Positions 33,193 to 41,448 of a stretch of DNA of 64,000 nucleotides are shown here, piece by piece. The translations under genes were made by a program, and so were the position numbers. Numbering within the stretch: the first letter of the stretch is position 1; each line of letters begins with the position of its first letter. The notes beneath the pieces are model-generated. The model did not search any database and had not been told where the DNA came from. It saw nothing but the letters and a program-made list of their open reading frames with translations. This stretch comes from Bacillota bacterium (GTDB lineage Bacteria > Bacillota > UBA4882 > UBA8346): assembly GCA_023392595.1 (NCBI GenBank), contig JAEVYU010000008.1, forward strand, positions 1-64,000, written 5' to 3'.

Positions 33193-33314
33193 TGTTTAAT
33201 TATAAATTTTGTAAGACTCGTCAATAAACAGTTCTAAAGATTCGCATTTATAAAATCCATAATTAACGAGTGTTTAATTTAATGAAATTCCACAATCGCT
33301 CACTGTTATTCTGT

Positions 33315-33353
33315 TAATAAATTTCAAGCCGTCTCTTTTGAAAAAAGACGGCC
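33315..33353 (-). terminator. Terminator of ilvD
   Basis: GCCGTCT (33328-33334) pairs with AGACGGC (33346-33352). On the minus strand TTGAAATTTATT follows, a weak T-tract, about 85 bp after the ilvD stop. Confidence 0.6.
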
Positions 33354-33439
33354 CCGCATTCCCGGAAATGTTAACTTTTTCGTCCCAAGCCATTGCCTAT
33401 TGTAGAATCTTATAGGCTTTGGGTCCTACAAATCCCGGT

Positions 33440-35098
33440 CTATTGAATTACTGCCCCGGTATTCGCCGAGGTTACCAAACGGCTATAGCGGCTTAAATAA
33501 CCGGTCTTTACCCGGGGTTCCGGCTGTTTCCAACCTGCTTTACGTTTGGCCAGTTCCTCCTCGCTTACCAGCACATCTATCTTCCGATTGGGGATATCGA
33601 TTTTGATGATGTCTCCTTCCAGCACCAGGGCAATCGGTCCGCCTTCCATCGCTTCCGGCGATATATGCCCGATGGAGGCGCCCCGTGATGCCCCCGAGAA
33701 ACGCCCGTCGGTTAATAGCGCAACCTCTTTATCCAGACCCATTCCGGCAATGGATGAAGTCGGCCCCAGCATTTCCCGCATCCCCGGTCCCCCTTTCGGT
33801 CCCTCATACCGGATGACCACAATATCTCCGGCCACGATTTTACCGTCCCGAATCGCCTGAATTGCTTGCTCTTCCCCATCAAAAACCCGGGCCGGACCCT
33901 GATGTTGCATCATCTCAGGGGCTACAGCCGACTGTTTGACCACGCAACCGTCGGGAGCAAGATTTCCCCATAAAATAGCCAGTCCCCCTTCGCTATGGTA
34001 AGCCTGGTCGATGGTTTTGATCACCTCAGGCCGCTTAACCTTGGCGCCGGCAATATTTTCTCCGGTCGTTTGACCGGTTACCGTTTTCGTTTCTGTGTTG
34101 ATTAACCCTTTTTCGCTAAGGACTCTCATCACAGCCGGGATACCTCCGGCTTCATGCAAATCTTGAATATGATGAATCCCGCCGGGCCTTAAATAAGCAA
34201 GATGAGGCGTCTTGCGGCCCACTTCGTTGACCCATTCCAGACTTAATGAAATCCCCACTTCGTGTGCAATGGCCGGTAAATGCAGTACTGTGTTGGTGGA
34301 GCCTCCGATCGCCATGTCCACCGTAAACGCATTGGTAAAAGCTTCTTCGGTCATGATATCTTTTGGCCGGAGATCGTTTTTGATCAGGTCCATAATTTTC
34401 ATCCCGGCGTTTTTAGCCAGGCGCACCCGGCCGGCATCCACCGCCGGAATTGTGCCGTTTCCCGGCAATCCCATTCCCAATACTTCCACCATGCAGTTCA
34501 TGGTATTGGCGGTAAACATTCCAGAACAGGAGCCGCAACCCGGACAGGCAGCTTCCTCCAACTCTTTCAGGTCCTCTTCCGTCATTTTCCCGGCTGATAC
34601 AGCGCCGACACCTTCAAACAAATGGTTCAGGTCGACCCGCTCACCGCGGAAATTGCCGGCCAACATTGGACCGCCGCTTATGACGATGCTCGGCAAGTTT
34701 AACCGTCCGGCCGCCATTAACATCCCCGGTATGATTTTATCGCAGTTGGGGACCAAAACCATCCCATCAAAACAATGCGCCATCACCATACTCTCGATTG
34801 AATCGGCGATTAATTCCCGGCTGGCCAGGGAATATTTCATTCCTACATGACCCATGGTAATGCCGTCACAAACGCCGATCACCCCAAATTCAATCGGAGT
34901 GCCTCCTGCCATCCTGACTCCTGCCTTAACGGCTTCCACAATCGTATCCAAATGAATATGACCCGGTATGATTTCATTGGCTGAATTGGCTATCGCAATT
35001 AACGGTCTTGTCAATTCCTCATCGGTATACCCCATTGCCTTGAACAAAGAGCGATGAGGGGCCCGTTCGAATCCCTGCAAAACTCGATCACTTCTCAA
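33440..35098 (-). CDS. ilvD: Dihydroxy-acid dehydratase
   Basis: A 552-residue iron-sulphur enzyme that dehydrates 2,3-dihydroxy-acids to the keto-acid precursors of valine and isoleucine. Conserved Cys residues stand in VPNCDKIIPG and in CPGCGSCSGMFTAN; GRFSGASRG and GDIIKIDIPNRKID are typical of the C-terminal half. Length is normal. It is upstream of ilvBN on the same strand but has its own terminator, so the two units are transcribed apart and may share a regulator through the common palindrome. ilvC and leuA-D are not in the window. Confidence 0.97.
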   Translation of the reverse strand: MRSDRVLQGFERAPHRSLFKAMGYTDEELTRPLIAIANSANEIIPGHIHLDTIVEAVKAGVRMAGGTPIEFGVIGVCDGITMGHVGMKYSLASRELIADSIESMVMAHCFDGMVLVPNCDKIIPGMLMAAGRLNLPSIVISGGPMLAGNFRGERVDLNHLFEGVGAVSAGKMTEEDLKELEEAACPGCGSCSGMFTANTMNCMVEVLGMGLPGNGTIPAVDAGRVRLAKNAGMKIMDLIKNDLRPKDIMTEEAFTNAFTVDMAIGGSTNTVLHLPAIAHEVGISLSLEWVNEVGRKTPHLAYLRPGGIHHIQDLHEAGGIPAVMRVLSEKGLINTETKTVTGQTTGENIAGAKVKRPEVIKTIDQAYHSEGGLAILWGNLAPDGCVVKQSAVAPEMMQHQGPARVFDGEEQAIQAIRDGKIVAGDIVVIRYEGPKGGPGMREMLGPTSSIAGMGLDKEVALLTDGRFSGASRGASIGHISPEAMEGGPIALVLEGDIIKIDIPNRKIDVLVSEEELAKRKAGWKQPEPRVKTGYLSRYSRLVTSANTGAVIQ

Positions 35099-35176
35099 AT
35101 TGTTCCACCTCCATTTTCGATTCTTTATTCGCTTATCACCTCAAGTTTCCTGCCACTGACATCTTATCTTTTAAAA

Positions 35177-35191
35177 AATGTCTGACATATT
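35177..35191. promoter_or_regulatory. Operator-like palindrome upstream of ilvD
   Basis: AATGTCTGACATATT contains the inverted repeat ATGTC-N-GACAT. It is 80 bp before ilvD and nearly identical to the site in the ilvB promoter. Confidence 0.55.
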
Positions 35192-35221
35192 AAACCCTGA
35201 TCTTCTTCCAAGACATAATAT

Positions 35222-35251
35222 AAAAGCTGTTGGTGATGGCCAACAGCTTTT
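35222..35251 (-). promoter_or_regulatory. Hairpin upstream of ilvD
   Basis: AAAAGCTGTTGG (35222-35233) and CCAACAGCTTTT (35240-35251) form a perfect 12-bp stem with a 6-nt loop. On the minus strand ATATTATGTC follows. It could be an attenuator in the ilvD leader or a terminator for transcripts coming from the 36-kb genes; no T-box or leader peptide rich in branched-chain codons is seen. Confidence 0.5.
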
Positions 35252-35330
35252 ATAACACATTATTATTTATCTGATTAAAAGGTAACTCAGGAAGAAGATA
35301 TAAAGAAAAGAAGATTGATAGGATGAGAGA

Positions 35331-35890
35331 ATTTGCCGGTTTGGTTGGGTGCGGTGTGAAAAGCTGCGCATTACGTCGTCACTCAATCACTCCGATCCTC
35401 GGTGTACATCTCGCCTTCGAAGAAGGCGCGTACACCTCCGGTTCTCGTTCAATCGTTCCTAGTACTGCTTGCTTTTGACGCCGCAAGTTTATTCAAGAAA
35501 GTTGACTCAACCAAACCGGCAAGGTCCATCTCGGCGCATCTGGGTATAGCGCCGAAACTCGGGTAACCAGCATTATTTTAGAGTCGATACAAATTTACAA
35601 AGAGATACAAAAAATACTGGCAAATCCAGAGCGGGCCTACTTTAGCCAAAAGAATATGCCATCCGGCGCTTTCACAGCGGTGCGCCGGGATAAAACTTGC
35701 CGAAATGAGAGAGCCAACTTCGTAGAATATACTTGCGGCGTCAGGAGCAAGCAGAGCTAGGAAGGCGGGAAGTGAAGACCGGAAGCGTACTCAATATGTA
35801 CGCGCGCGTCCACAGGACGCGAAGGACTGGAGCGACCAACTGACGACGCTATACGCCGCTCATCACGCCGCACTCGCTCATTTCGGCAAC
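35331..35890. repeat. Large imperfect inverted repeat
   Basis: The segment 35331-35497 reappears in inverse orientation at 35735-35890. Matching blocks include GTGCGGTGTGA/GTGCGGCGTGA, CGTCGTCA, GCGCGTACA, CCGGT, TTCCTAG, CTGCTTGCT and GACGCCGCAAGT. About 235 bp separates the arms. No coding frame is visible. Since arms are diverged but still pair, they may be two copies of one repeat family inserted in opposite directions. Confidence 0.65.
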
Positions 35891-35926
35891 GTTTCTATTA
35901 TTACTAATTCATCTTTATAATCAGAA

Positions 35927-36277
35927 TTATTTATTCGGCGTCTTGGAGGACAATAAATAGCGGTGAAATAGCCACTCTCCCATTGCCAACACTGCGGCAA
36001 TAGCCCACACTCCTCCGGAAGTCAAAACGAATTGCGGCAAACTTTTCATGATGGCCCAGATTACCAGTGCGGCCAAAATCAAATCCCCTATCACGGCCGC
36101 GATATTCCCAAATTTGGGTAATATCCACATATCGCCGATAATATAAGTTAAAAGGCCTACTATCAGACCTAATACGATGGTTTGGGTCCAGGTGCTTTTC
36201 CCTAACATGGGAATCATGATGAAAAGCACGGAATAAATGAAGGCCATTTTTATCAATAAGTTTACAAAATTTTTCAT
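35927..36277 (-). CDS. DUF2512 (YndM-like) membrane protein
   Basis: A 116-residue protein with four predicted membrane helices (about 8-26, 32-50, 58-76 and 84-104). MKNFVNLLIKMAFIYSVLFI and a Trp-rich end fit the DUF2512/YndM family of spore-formers, whose function is unknown. It starts directly after the stop codon of the preceding membrane-protein gene, so they are cotranscribed. Confidence 0.75.
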   Translation of the reverse strand: MKNFVNLLIKMAFIYSVLFIMIPMLGKSTWTQTIVLGLIVGLLTYIIGDMWILPKFGNIAAVIGDLILAALVIWAIMKSLPQFVLTSGGVWAIAAVLAMGEWLFHRYLLSSKTPNK

Positions 36278-36628
36278 TTACTTTGTTCTCCTTTGCCTTA
36301 CTTTTTCCGGATAGATTAGTTCCGTGATTCCCGCTATGATTAAGGCCGCGATCAACGCCCCCCCCAAAGGGACACTGCCTCCCTCAATCGCTAAACTTAC
36401 CGTGAAAATAATGACCGATGCCACCAGAAAGTCAATGATAATCCTTCCAAAAGGTTTTCCGATTCCCCCGAAACCCCTTTGAACCAAAAGATTGGCGGCG
36501 AAAATTAAAACCGCTAGAAAAAGGAGCCAGGGTATGGTTAAAGCGCTAAAGCCGGGTACATAGTACCCAATGGAATAAAGGACAATGAATGGAATGAAAA
36601 GTTGAATCATCCATAAAACCAATTTCAT
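36278..36628 (-). CDS. Small four-helix membrane protein
   Basis: A 116-residue hydrophobic protein with helices at about 4-22, 29-46, 64-84 and 89-105 and a basic tail (PEKVRQRRTK). I do not recognise the family; length, helix pattern and linkage to a DUF2512 gene suggest a related origin. The start at 36626-36628 is set by AAAGGAGGAA, which lies nine bases before it; a frame nine codons longer would contain this ribosome-binding site inside the gene. Confidence 0.7.
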   Translation of the reverse strand: MKLVLWMIQLFIPFIVLYSIGYYVPGFSALTIPWLLFLAVLIFAANLLVQRGFGGIGKPFGRIIIDFLVASVIIFTVSLAIEGGSVPLGGALIAALIIAGITELIYPEKVRQRRTK

Positions 36629-36724
36629 CCAAACATTCCTCCTTTCTATTTTCATTCTATATAAGTTGATGTTTCTATAGTGAGATTCATCATTGTATAA
36701 TCCGGATTGATTCGGGGCGGATGA

Positions 36725-37333
36725 CTATCTAGCAAAGAGATGCTGTCCAATCTGAGTAATGATTCTACGCGCCCAGATCCATGGGTGATTTGTCTTTGCG
36801 GGATTAAAAAAATAAAGGGCGCCGCCTGAAGGATCCCAGCCACTGGCGGCATCAACCGCAGCACGGGTACTTTCACTGGATACCGGCCGGTTAAAAATAC
36901 CATTGGTCACCGATTCAAAGGCATGGGGCTGATAAACGACACCCGCTATCGTTTTGGGAAAGCGGGGATTCTCGATTCGATTCATGATCACGCTCCCCAC
37001 CGCTACTTTACCAATATATGGTTCGTTGGCGGCTTCACCTTGAATGACGTGAGCGAGTAAATTAATATTACCTGAAGCAGGAACTTGGGGGCCCGCCCCC
37101 CGGCTCCCTGAAGGAATTGTTAACCGTTCCCCCAATTTTAAATGATAGCGGTTTAAACCGGTCCTATCCCTTATCTCCTTGACCGTTAGTCCGGTTTTTT
37201 GGGCGATCCGGTATAAAGTGTCTCCTCTTTTAACGGTATAGGTCCAATCAGCCCGGCAGTTATTTGTATGGAAAAGGGATATTGCTATTGTAAAAATCAC
37301 AATGACAATAACAACTTTTTTAAACGCTCGCAA
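36725..37333 (-). CDS. LysM/SleB-type spore cortex-lytic or cell-wall hydrolase
   Basis: About 202 residues. A hydrophobic signal helix is followed by a LysM domain (YTVKRGDTLYRIAQKTGL) and a hydrolase_2 (SleB catalytic) domain with HVIQGEAANEPYIGKVAVGS, GVVYQPHAFESV and ALYFFNPAKT. The Glu in QGEA is the expected catalytic acid. Such proteins cleave cortex peptidoglycan during germination. I place the start at a TTG (37331-37333) with AAGGGATG seven bases upstream; another TTG eight codons earlier is possible. Confidence 0.85.
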   Translation of the reverse strand: MRAFKKVVIVIVIFTIAISLFHTNNCRADWTYTVKRGDTLYRIAQKTGLTVKEIRDRTGLNRYHLKLGERLTIPSGSRGAGPQVPASGNINLLAHVIQGEAANEPYIGKVAVGSVIMNRIENPRFPKTIAGVVYQPHAFESVTNGIFNRPVSSESTRAAVDAASGWDPSGGALYFFNPAKTNHPWIWARRIITQIGQHLFAR

Positions 37334-37500
37334 AATTTCACATCCCTTACTTGCCAATTTCTTATTTAGTATAATAATTTCTTATCGAACTATCCTCTTT
37401 ACAGCAAAAATATTTGTCGTTTCCTCGTTTTTCATAAAGGAAAGTGTGGAAAATTCGCGAAAAATGCAAGTACATCTATTAAAGGAGCGATTTACCGACA

Positions 37501-38661
37501 ATGAAAATCAAGAGAACCCACCTATTTCTACTGGTCTTTGTTTTACTTGGCAGCTTTTATACTCTGGCGCTGGCGGAAAAAAATTTCTTTACGCCGCAAC
37601 AGACAGCTACTGCTAAAGTATCCGACAAACAAATCCCGGAAAATCCCAAACCGGCGGCGGTGGAACAGGCTGCCTCCAAATTACCTTTTCATTTAACACC
37701 AAAACCAGTAATCGGCGCTTATAGTACTTCCTGGATTGCCGGCACACAGAGAATCAACCGTATTGCCGAATTTATCAAGCAATCCGGAAGTAATTCAATA
37801 GTTATCGATCTTAAAGACGACACCGGGACCATCAGTTATCCTTCATCAATCCCCCTGGCCAAAGAAATCGGAGCCGGCTCAAACCGGGTCCCCAACCTAC
37901 AGGAACTGGTTGCCCGTTTAAAGCAACAAAAGATTTATGTCATCGGCAGAATTGTCGTTTTCAAAGATCCCATATTGGCTAAAAAACACAATGAGCTTGC
38001 AGTTCTTGATAAAAATGGCGGCCTGTGGAGAGATTATAAAGGCATGATCTGGGTTGATCCGAATTCGAAGAAAGTATGGAAATATAATGTCGATATCGCC
38101 AGAGAAGCAATCGACATGGGATTTTCAGAGATTCAATTTGATTATGTTCGTTTCTTAAGCGACGGCTTGCTTCGCAATTGTGTTTACCCCTATTCCACGG
38201 GTCAATTGAAGGAAGATGTTATCCGTGATTTTCTGTTATATGCCAGAAAGGACATTAATGCCATGGGCGTTCCCCTTTCTGCCGACATTTTCGGATTGGT
38301 GTTGTCCATGCCGGATGATTTAAATATCGGGCAAAAACTCGAAAAGGTCGCCTCAGCTGTTGATTATATCTCTCCAATGGTCTACCCGTCTCATTATCCA
38401 AAAGGTTCTTTCGGCTATAAAGATCCTGATTCTTATCCCTATGAGATTATTGCCAAAGCCATGCAAGATGCCAACCGGCGACTTAAGGGCGACGCCAAAA
38501 AACTCCGTCCTTGGATTCAAGATTTTTCTCTGGGCCATACTTATGGAAAGGAACAATTGCGCCTGCAGATCAAAGCTTTACAAGACAATGGCGTCCATGA
38601 TTTCTTATTATGGAATCCCACCAACCGTTACGAATTATCCAAATATCCTCCTTTTCAATAA
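37501..38661 (+). CDS. Putative glycoside hydrolase, DUF4015 family
   Basis: A 386-residue exported protein. Signal peptide (MKIKRTHLFLLVFVLLGSFY, cleavage near ALA-EK), a short linker, then a TIM-barrel-like domain from residue 70. VIDLKDDTGTISYPS, GFSEIQFDYVRFLSDG and DYISPMVYPSHYPKG are the family's conserved strands; the Asp in FDYVRF is a candidate catalytic residue. These proteins are thought to act on wall or extracellular polysaccharide. Its start is divergent from the SleB gene, and a strong terminator follows. Confidence 0.85.
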   Translation: MKIKRTHLFLLVFVLLGSFYTLALAEKNFFTPQQTATAKVSDKQIPENPKPAAVEQAASKLPFHLTPKPVIGAYSTSWIAGTQRINRIAEFIKQSGSNSIVIDLKDDTGTISYPSSIPLAKEIGAGSNRVPNLQELVARLKQQKIYVIGRIVVFKDPILAKKHNELAVLDKNGGLWRDYKGMIWVDPNSKKVWKYNVDIAREAIDMGFSEIQFDYVRFLSDGLLRNCVYPYSTGQLKEDVIRDFLLYARKDINAMGVPLSADIFGLVLSMPDDLNIGQKLEKVASAVDYISPMVYPSHYPKGSFGYKDPDSYPYEIIAKAMQDANRRLKGDAKKLRPWIQDFSLGHTYGKEQLRLQIKALQDNGVHDFLLWNPTNRYELSKYPPFQ

Positions 38662-38675
38662 TCCATAAGCCAATG

Positions 38676-38717
38676 GTAAAAAGAGTCCTTCCTTTACATT
38701 CGGAGGACTCTTTTTAC
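38676..38717. terminator. Bidirectional terminator
   Basis: AAAAAGAGTCC (38678-38688) pairs with GGACTCTTTTT (38705-38715). It lies between two convergent genes and has T-runs for both strands. Confidence 0.92.
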
Positions 38718-38737
38718 GGTTACTTGGAATCTCGATC

Positions 38738-39451
38738 CTAATCCTGATCCCTTAGCAATTTATAAACCAATATCCTGCGGGCGCCCCAATACCGGCTATT
38801 ATAATAGCGGCTGAAGACTGAATCGATTTTAATCCTCCCCGATCCTGAAGCTGCATGAATAAAGCTGCCATCACCAAGATAAATTCCTACATGGTTAATG
38901 GATACCGAGCGCATCGTCTTAAAGAAAATCAAGTCCCCCAGGGCCAACTCCGAACGTCTGATTTCCTGGCCAAGGTTCATTTGTGAAGAAGCGCTGTGAG
39001 GCAGCTTATAACCGAATTTTCCATAAATGAACATCGTATAGCCGGAGCAGTCAAATCCGGAAGGCCCTTTTCCACCATAAGCATATGGAAAACCCAAATA
39101 CATTTTCGCAAACCCGGCAAGTTTTCGCCCTTGATCGATCTGTTCGATCCGGTTTTGGATCGCCTTGGTTTCCATGGTTATATAATCTTGATAAACCCAT
39201 CCTTCATTGCCATTACCATACGTGATCCTGTACCAAGATTGGTTTTTTTCCATGACTTCAACTAAAAAGCCCTCATTCATAAGCATCAAAATTTCCTCCT
39301 GAAGACCGGGCCCGGCCCGCAGACAAACCGACCTACCCACTACCATTCCATGAAAGGAATTTTCCGCCCGTAGAATACACGGTGACAATGTGAATAAGAT
39401 TATCAGAAGTATTTTGAGTCCGCGCCTTTTGATACTCACCTTTTTTCTCAC
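38738..39451 (-). CDS. Exported NlpC/P60 peptidase with SH3 domain
   Basis: A 237-residue wall hydrolase. N-terminal signal helix (LKILLIILFTLSPCILRA), a bacterial SH3 domain (about 33-95, VCLRAGPGLQEEIL and GNEGWVYQDYI), then NlpC/P60 with catalytic Cys in SGFDCSGYTMFIYG and His in INHVGIYLGDG. It cuts gamma-D-Glu-meso-Dap or similar stem-peptide bonds. It is convergent with the DUF4015 gene. Confidence 0.93.
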   Translation of the reverse strand: MRKKVSIKRRGLKILLIILFTLSPCILRAENSFHGMVVGRSVCLRAGPGLQEEILMLMNEGFLVEVMEKNQSWYRITYGNGNEGWVYQDYITMETKAIQNRIEQIDQGRKLAGFAKMYLGFPYAYGGKGPSGFDCSGYTMFIYGKFGYKLPHSASSQMNLGQEIRRSELALGDLIFFKTMRSVSINHVGIYLGDGSFIHAASGSGRIKIDSVFSRYYNSRYWGARRILVYKLLRDQD

Positions 39452-39514
39452 CTCAACCGGATGATAGTTCTACCTCATACTTTCTTTTCATATACACTAA
39501 TGGAGGGTGTTTAA

Positions 39515-39973
39515 ATGCGTAAAATGATCATTTGCACTTTTATTATTTTCATCTACAACCTTTTATTACTCATCCTGCCCGTCCTATTGTTTTTAACATG
39601 GATCCAATGGTCCACTCCTTTATCATTTCATATCTTGCCCTGGATTTATTATCTATTCCTTTTGATAAGTCCTATATTGTCCGTTACCATGGGAACGATG
39701 ATGATTAAAGATTGCTTCAATTTGATGACGGGCTGCGTGCCAATTATATCCATGTTTATCGGCTATTTACCGCTCTTTGCTTTTTACCGCCTGGTCAACT
39801 CCCTGTGGACGCCTGCGGATTGTTTGCTACTGCTAGGGATTCCAATCGTGTTGGGCTTGATTTCAGATGTCATAGCAGCATCCATTCCTGTTTTGACAGA
39901 ATGGCGGTGGGAATTAAATTCTTACTATCATATCAAAGTTAATTCTGCCCATGATCGAGCTTCAAACCGATAG
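39515..39973 (+). CDS. Membrane protein of unknown function
   Basis: A 152-residue protein with about four or five hydrophobic helices (9-29, 40-60, 70-90, 102-124). GGAGGGTG stands five bases before the ATG. I do not recognise the family. It lies alone between the divergent NlpC/P60 gene and gcvT, 128 bp before the latter. Confidence 0.65.
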   Translation: MRKMIICTFIIFIYNLLLLILPVLLFLTWIQWSTPLSFHILPWIYYLFLLISPILSVTMGTMMIKDCFNLMTGCVPIISMFIGYLPLFAFYRLVNSLWTPADCLLLLGIPIVLGLISDVIAASIPVLTEWRWELNSYYHIKVNSAHDRASNR

Positions 39974-40101
39974 TGATTTGCAGGAAAATTTTTTCTCACC
40001 CCAAGAATCAAGTTTATAAATTTGCAAATAATCATCATCACCAATAGGTACCGGTGAAAAATTCAATCCATGTTTTCATTTTAGACAGTTAGGAAGCCAA
40101 A

Positions 40102-41211
40102 ATGCTGACAACACCCCTTTTTCCGATATACCAAAAGTATCAAGCGAAAATCATAGATTTTCACGGTTGGAAACTTCCTGTCCAATTTAGCGGCATTGTA
40201 AAAGAACATCTGACCGTAAGAAAACACGTCGGCCTTTTCGATGTTTCCCATATGGGCGAACTTATGGTTGAAGGGCCTGATGCGGTTCCTTTTTTGAATT
40301 ATGCCTTGACCCATCAGGTCTCAACTTTAGAGCCTGGCCGGATTGGTTATTCGCTTCTATGTAATGAGAGTGGGGGGACTCTCGATGATTTACTGGTATA
40401 TTGTTACGGACCCACCCGGTTTCTTTTGGTTGTTAATGCTTCCAATATTGCCTCCGATTTACAATGGCTGGAAACCCTGTCCACTGGTTTTAATATTTCG
40501 CTGAAAAATATCTCCACTCAAACAGCGCAGTTAGCAATTCAGGGTCCGAATGCCCTTCCCTTACTCCAACAGATCACGGACTCCCCGATCCATTTATTAA
40601 AATATTACCAATTTATGCCTCAAATTATTCTTGCGGATCAATTCCCGGTCTTACTATCGCGGACCGGCTATACCGGGGAGGAAGGTTTTGAAATTTATCT
40701 ACAGCCACAGCATGCTGTTGATGTTTGGGAATTGCTTATCCAATCCGGATCTATTTTGGGAATCTCGCCTATAGGTTTAGGCGCCCGCGATACTCTTCGT
40801 TTTGAAGCGAGTTTTCCTTTATACGGCAATGAATTGACCCCGAGTATCTCCCCCCTTGAAGCAGGTCTCGAACGTTTTATCCGATTCGATAAAGCCATTT
40901 TTATGGGGAAAGAAGCGCTTTGCCGGCAAAAATCAGCCGGCATACCGCGGTCGCTCATCGGGATTGAGATGATCGATAGAGGTATTCCCCGCTCCAATTG
41001 CCGGGTTTACTTTGACAATCGTCTGATTGGTTCCGTTACTTCCGGCAATTATTGTCCCTTTTTAGCCAAGAACATGGCGCTTGCTTTAGTAGAATGCTCC
41101 TACACTCAAGCGGATCTCCCTGAATTACAGATTGATATCCGAGGCAAACTATTAAAGGCTAAAGTCGTTAGCCTGCCTTTTTATTCAAGAAAGTCCGCTA
41201 TCTCAAAGTAG
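40102..41211 (+). CDS. gcvT: Aminomethyltransferase (glycine cleavage T protein)
   Basis: A 369-residue folate enzyme that takes the methylene group from aminomethyl-lipoyl H protein to tetrahydrofolate and frees ammonia. MLTTPLFPIYQKY, GLFDVSHMGE, LSRTGYTGEEGFEIYL and LGARDTLRFEA are conserved. Length is normal. No glycine riboswitch is visible in the 128 bp upstream. gcvPA follows after a 237-bp gap that holds a palindromic repeat rather than gcvH. Confidence 0.96.
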   Translation: MLTTPLFPIYQKYQAKIIDFHGWKLPVQFSGIVKEHLTVRKHVGLFDVSHMGELMVEGPDAVPFLNYALTHQVSTLEPGRIGYSLLCNESGGTLDDLLVYCYGPTRFLLVVNASNIASDLQWLETLSTGFNISLKNISTQTAQLAIQGPNALPLLQQITDSPIHLLKYYQFMPQIILADQFPVLLSRTGYTGEEGFEIYLQPQHAVDVWELLIQSGSILGISPIGLGARDTLRFEASFPLYGNELTPSISPLEAGLERFIRFDKAIFMGKEALCRQKSAGIPRSLIGIEMIDRGIPRSNCRVYFDNRLIGSVTSGNYCPFLAKNMALALVECSYTQADLPELQIDIRGKLLKAKVVSLPFYSRKSAISK

Positions 41212-41270
41212 TCTCCCACCCCGGCATTTTTAGGGCAAGCGAAAGGACGAAGATAAAGAAATAAAACCAA

Positions 41271-41395
41271 TTAACCACGAAGTACACCGAAGTGGAATTG
41301 TATATACAATTCCTATAAAAACGCTTGCGTTTTTAGATTACGAAGACTAAAGATTTCCCCCATTTTTCTTCGTGGCCTTCGTGCTCTTCGTGGTA
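41271..41395. repeat. Composite CACGAAG palindromic element
   Basis: Outer arms TTAACCACGAAG-TACACCGAAG (from 41271) and CTTCGTGGCCTTCGTGCTCT plus TCGTGG (41368-41394) enclose two perfect palindromes: GAATTGTATATACAATTC (41295-41312) and AAAAACGCTTGCGTTTTT (41317-41334). The whole can fold into a branched hairpin between gcvT and gcvPA. Confidence 0.65.
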
Positions 41396-41448
41396 GGAAT
41401 ATTCATTTTTTGGCATATTTCCTGAGTAGAAAGGACCGCGTTTTTACT

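Noticed and set aside
35099..35260. T-box leader before ilvD
   Set aside because: The T-box sequence AGGGTGGAACCGCG is absent; only a simple hairpin is found.
39974..40101. Glycine riboswitch before gcvT
   Set aside because: No GGAGAG..ACCGAAGG-type blocks and too little space for a tandem aptamer.
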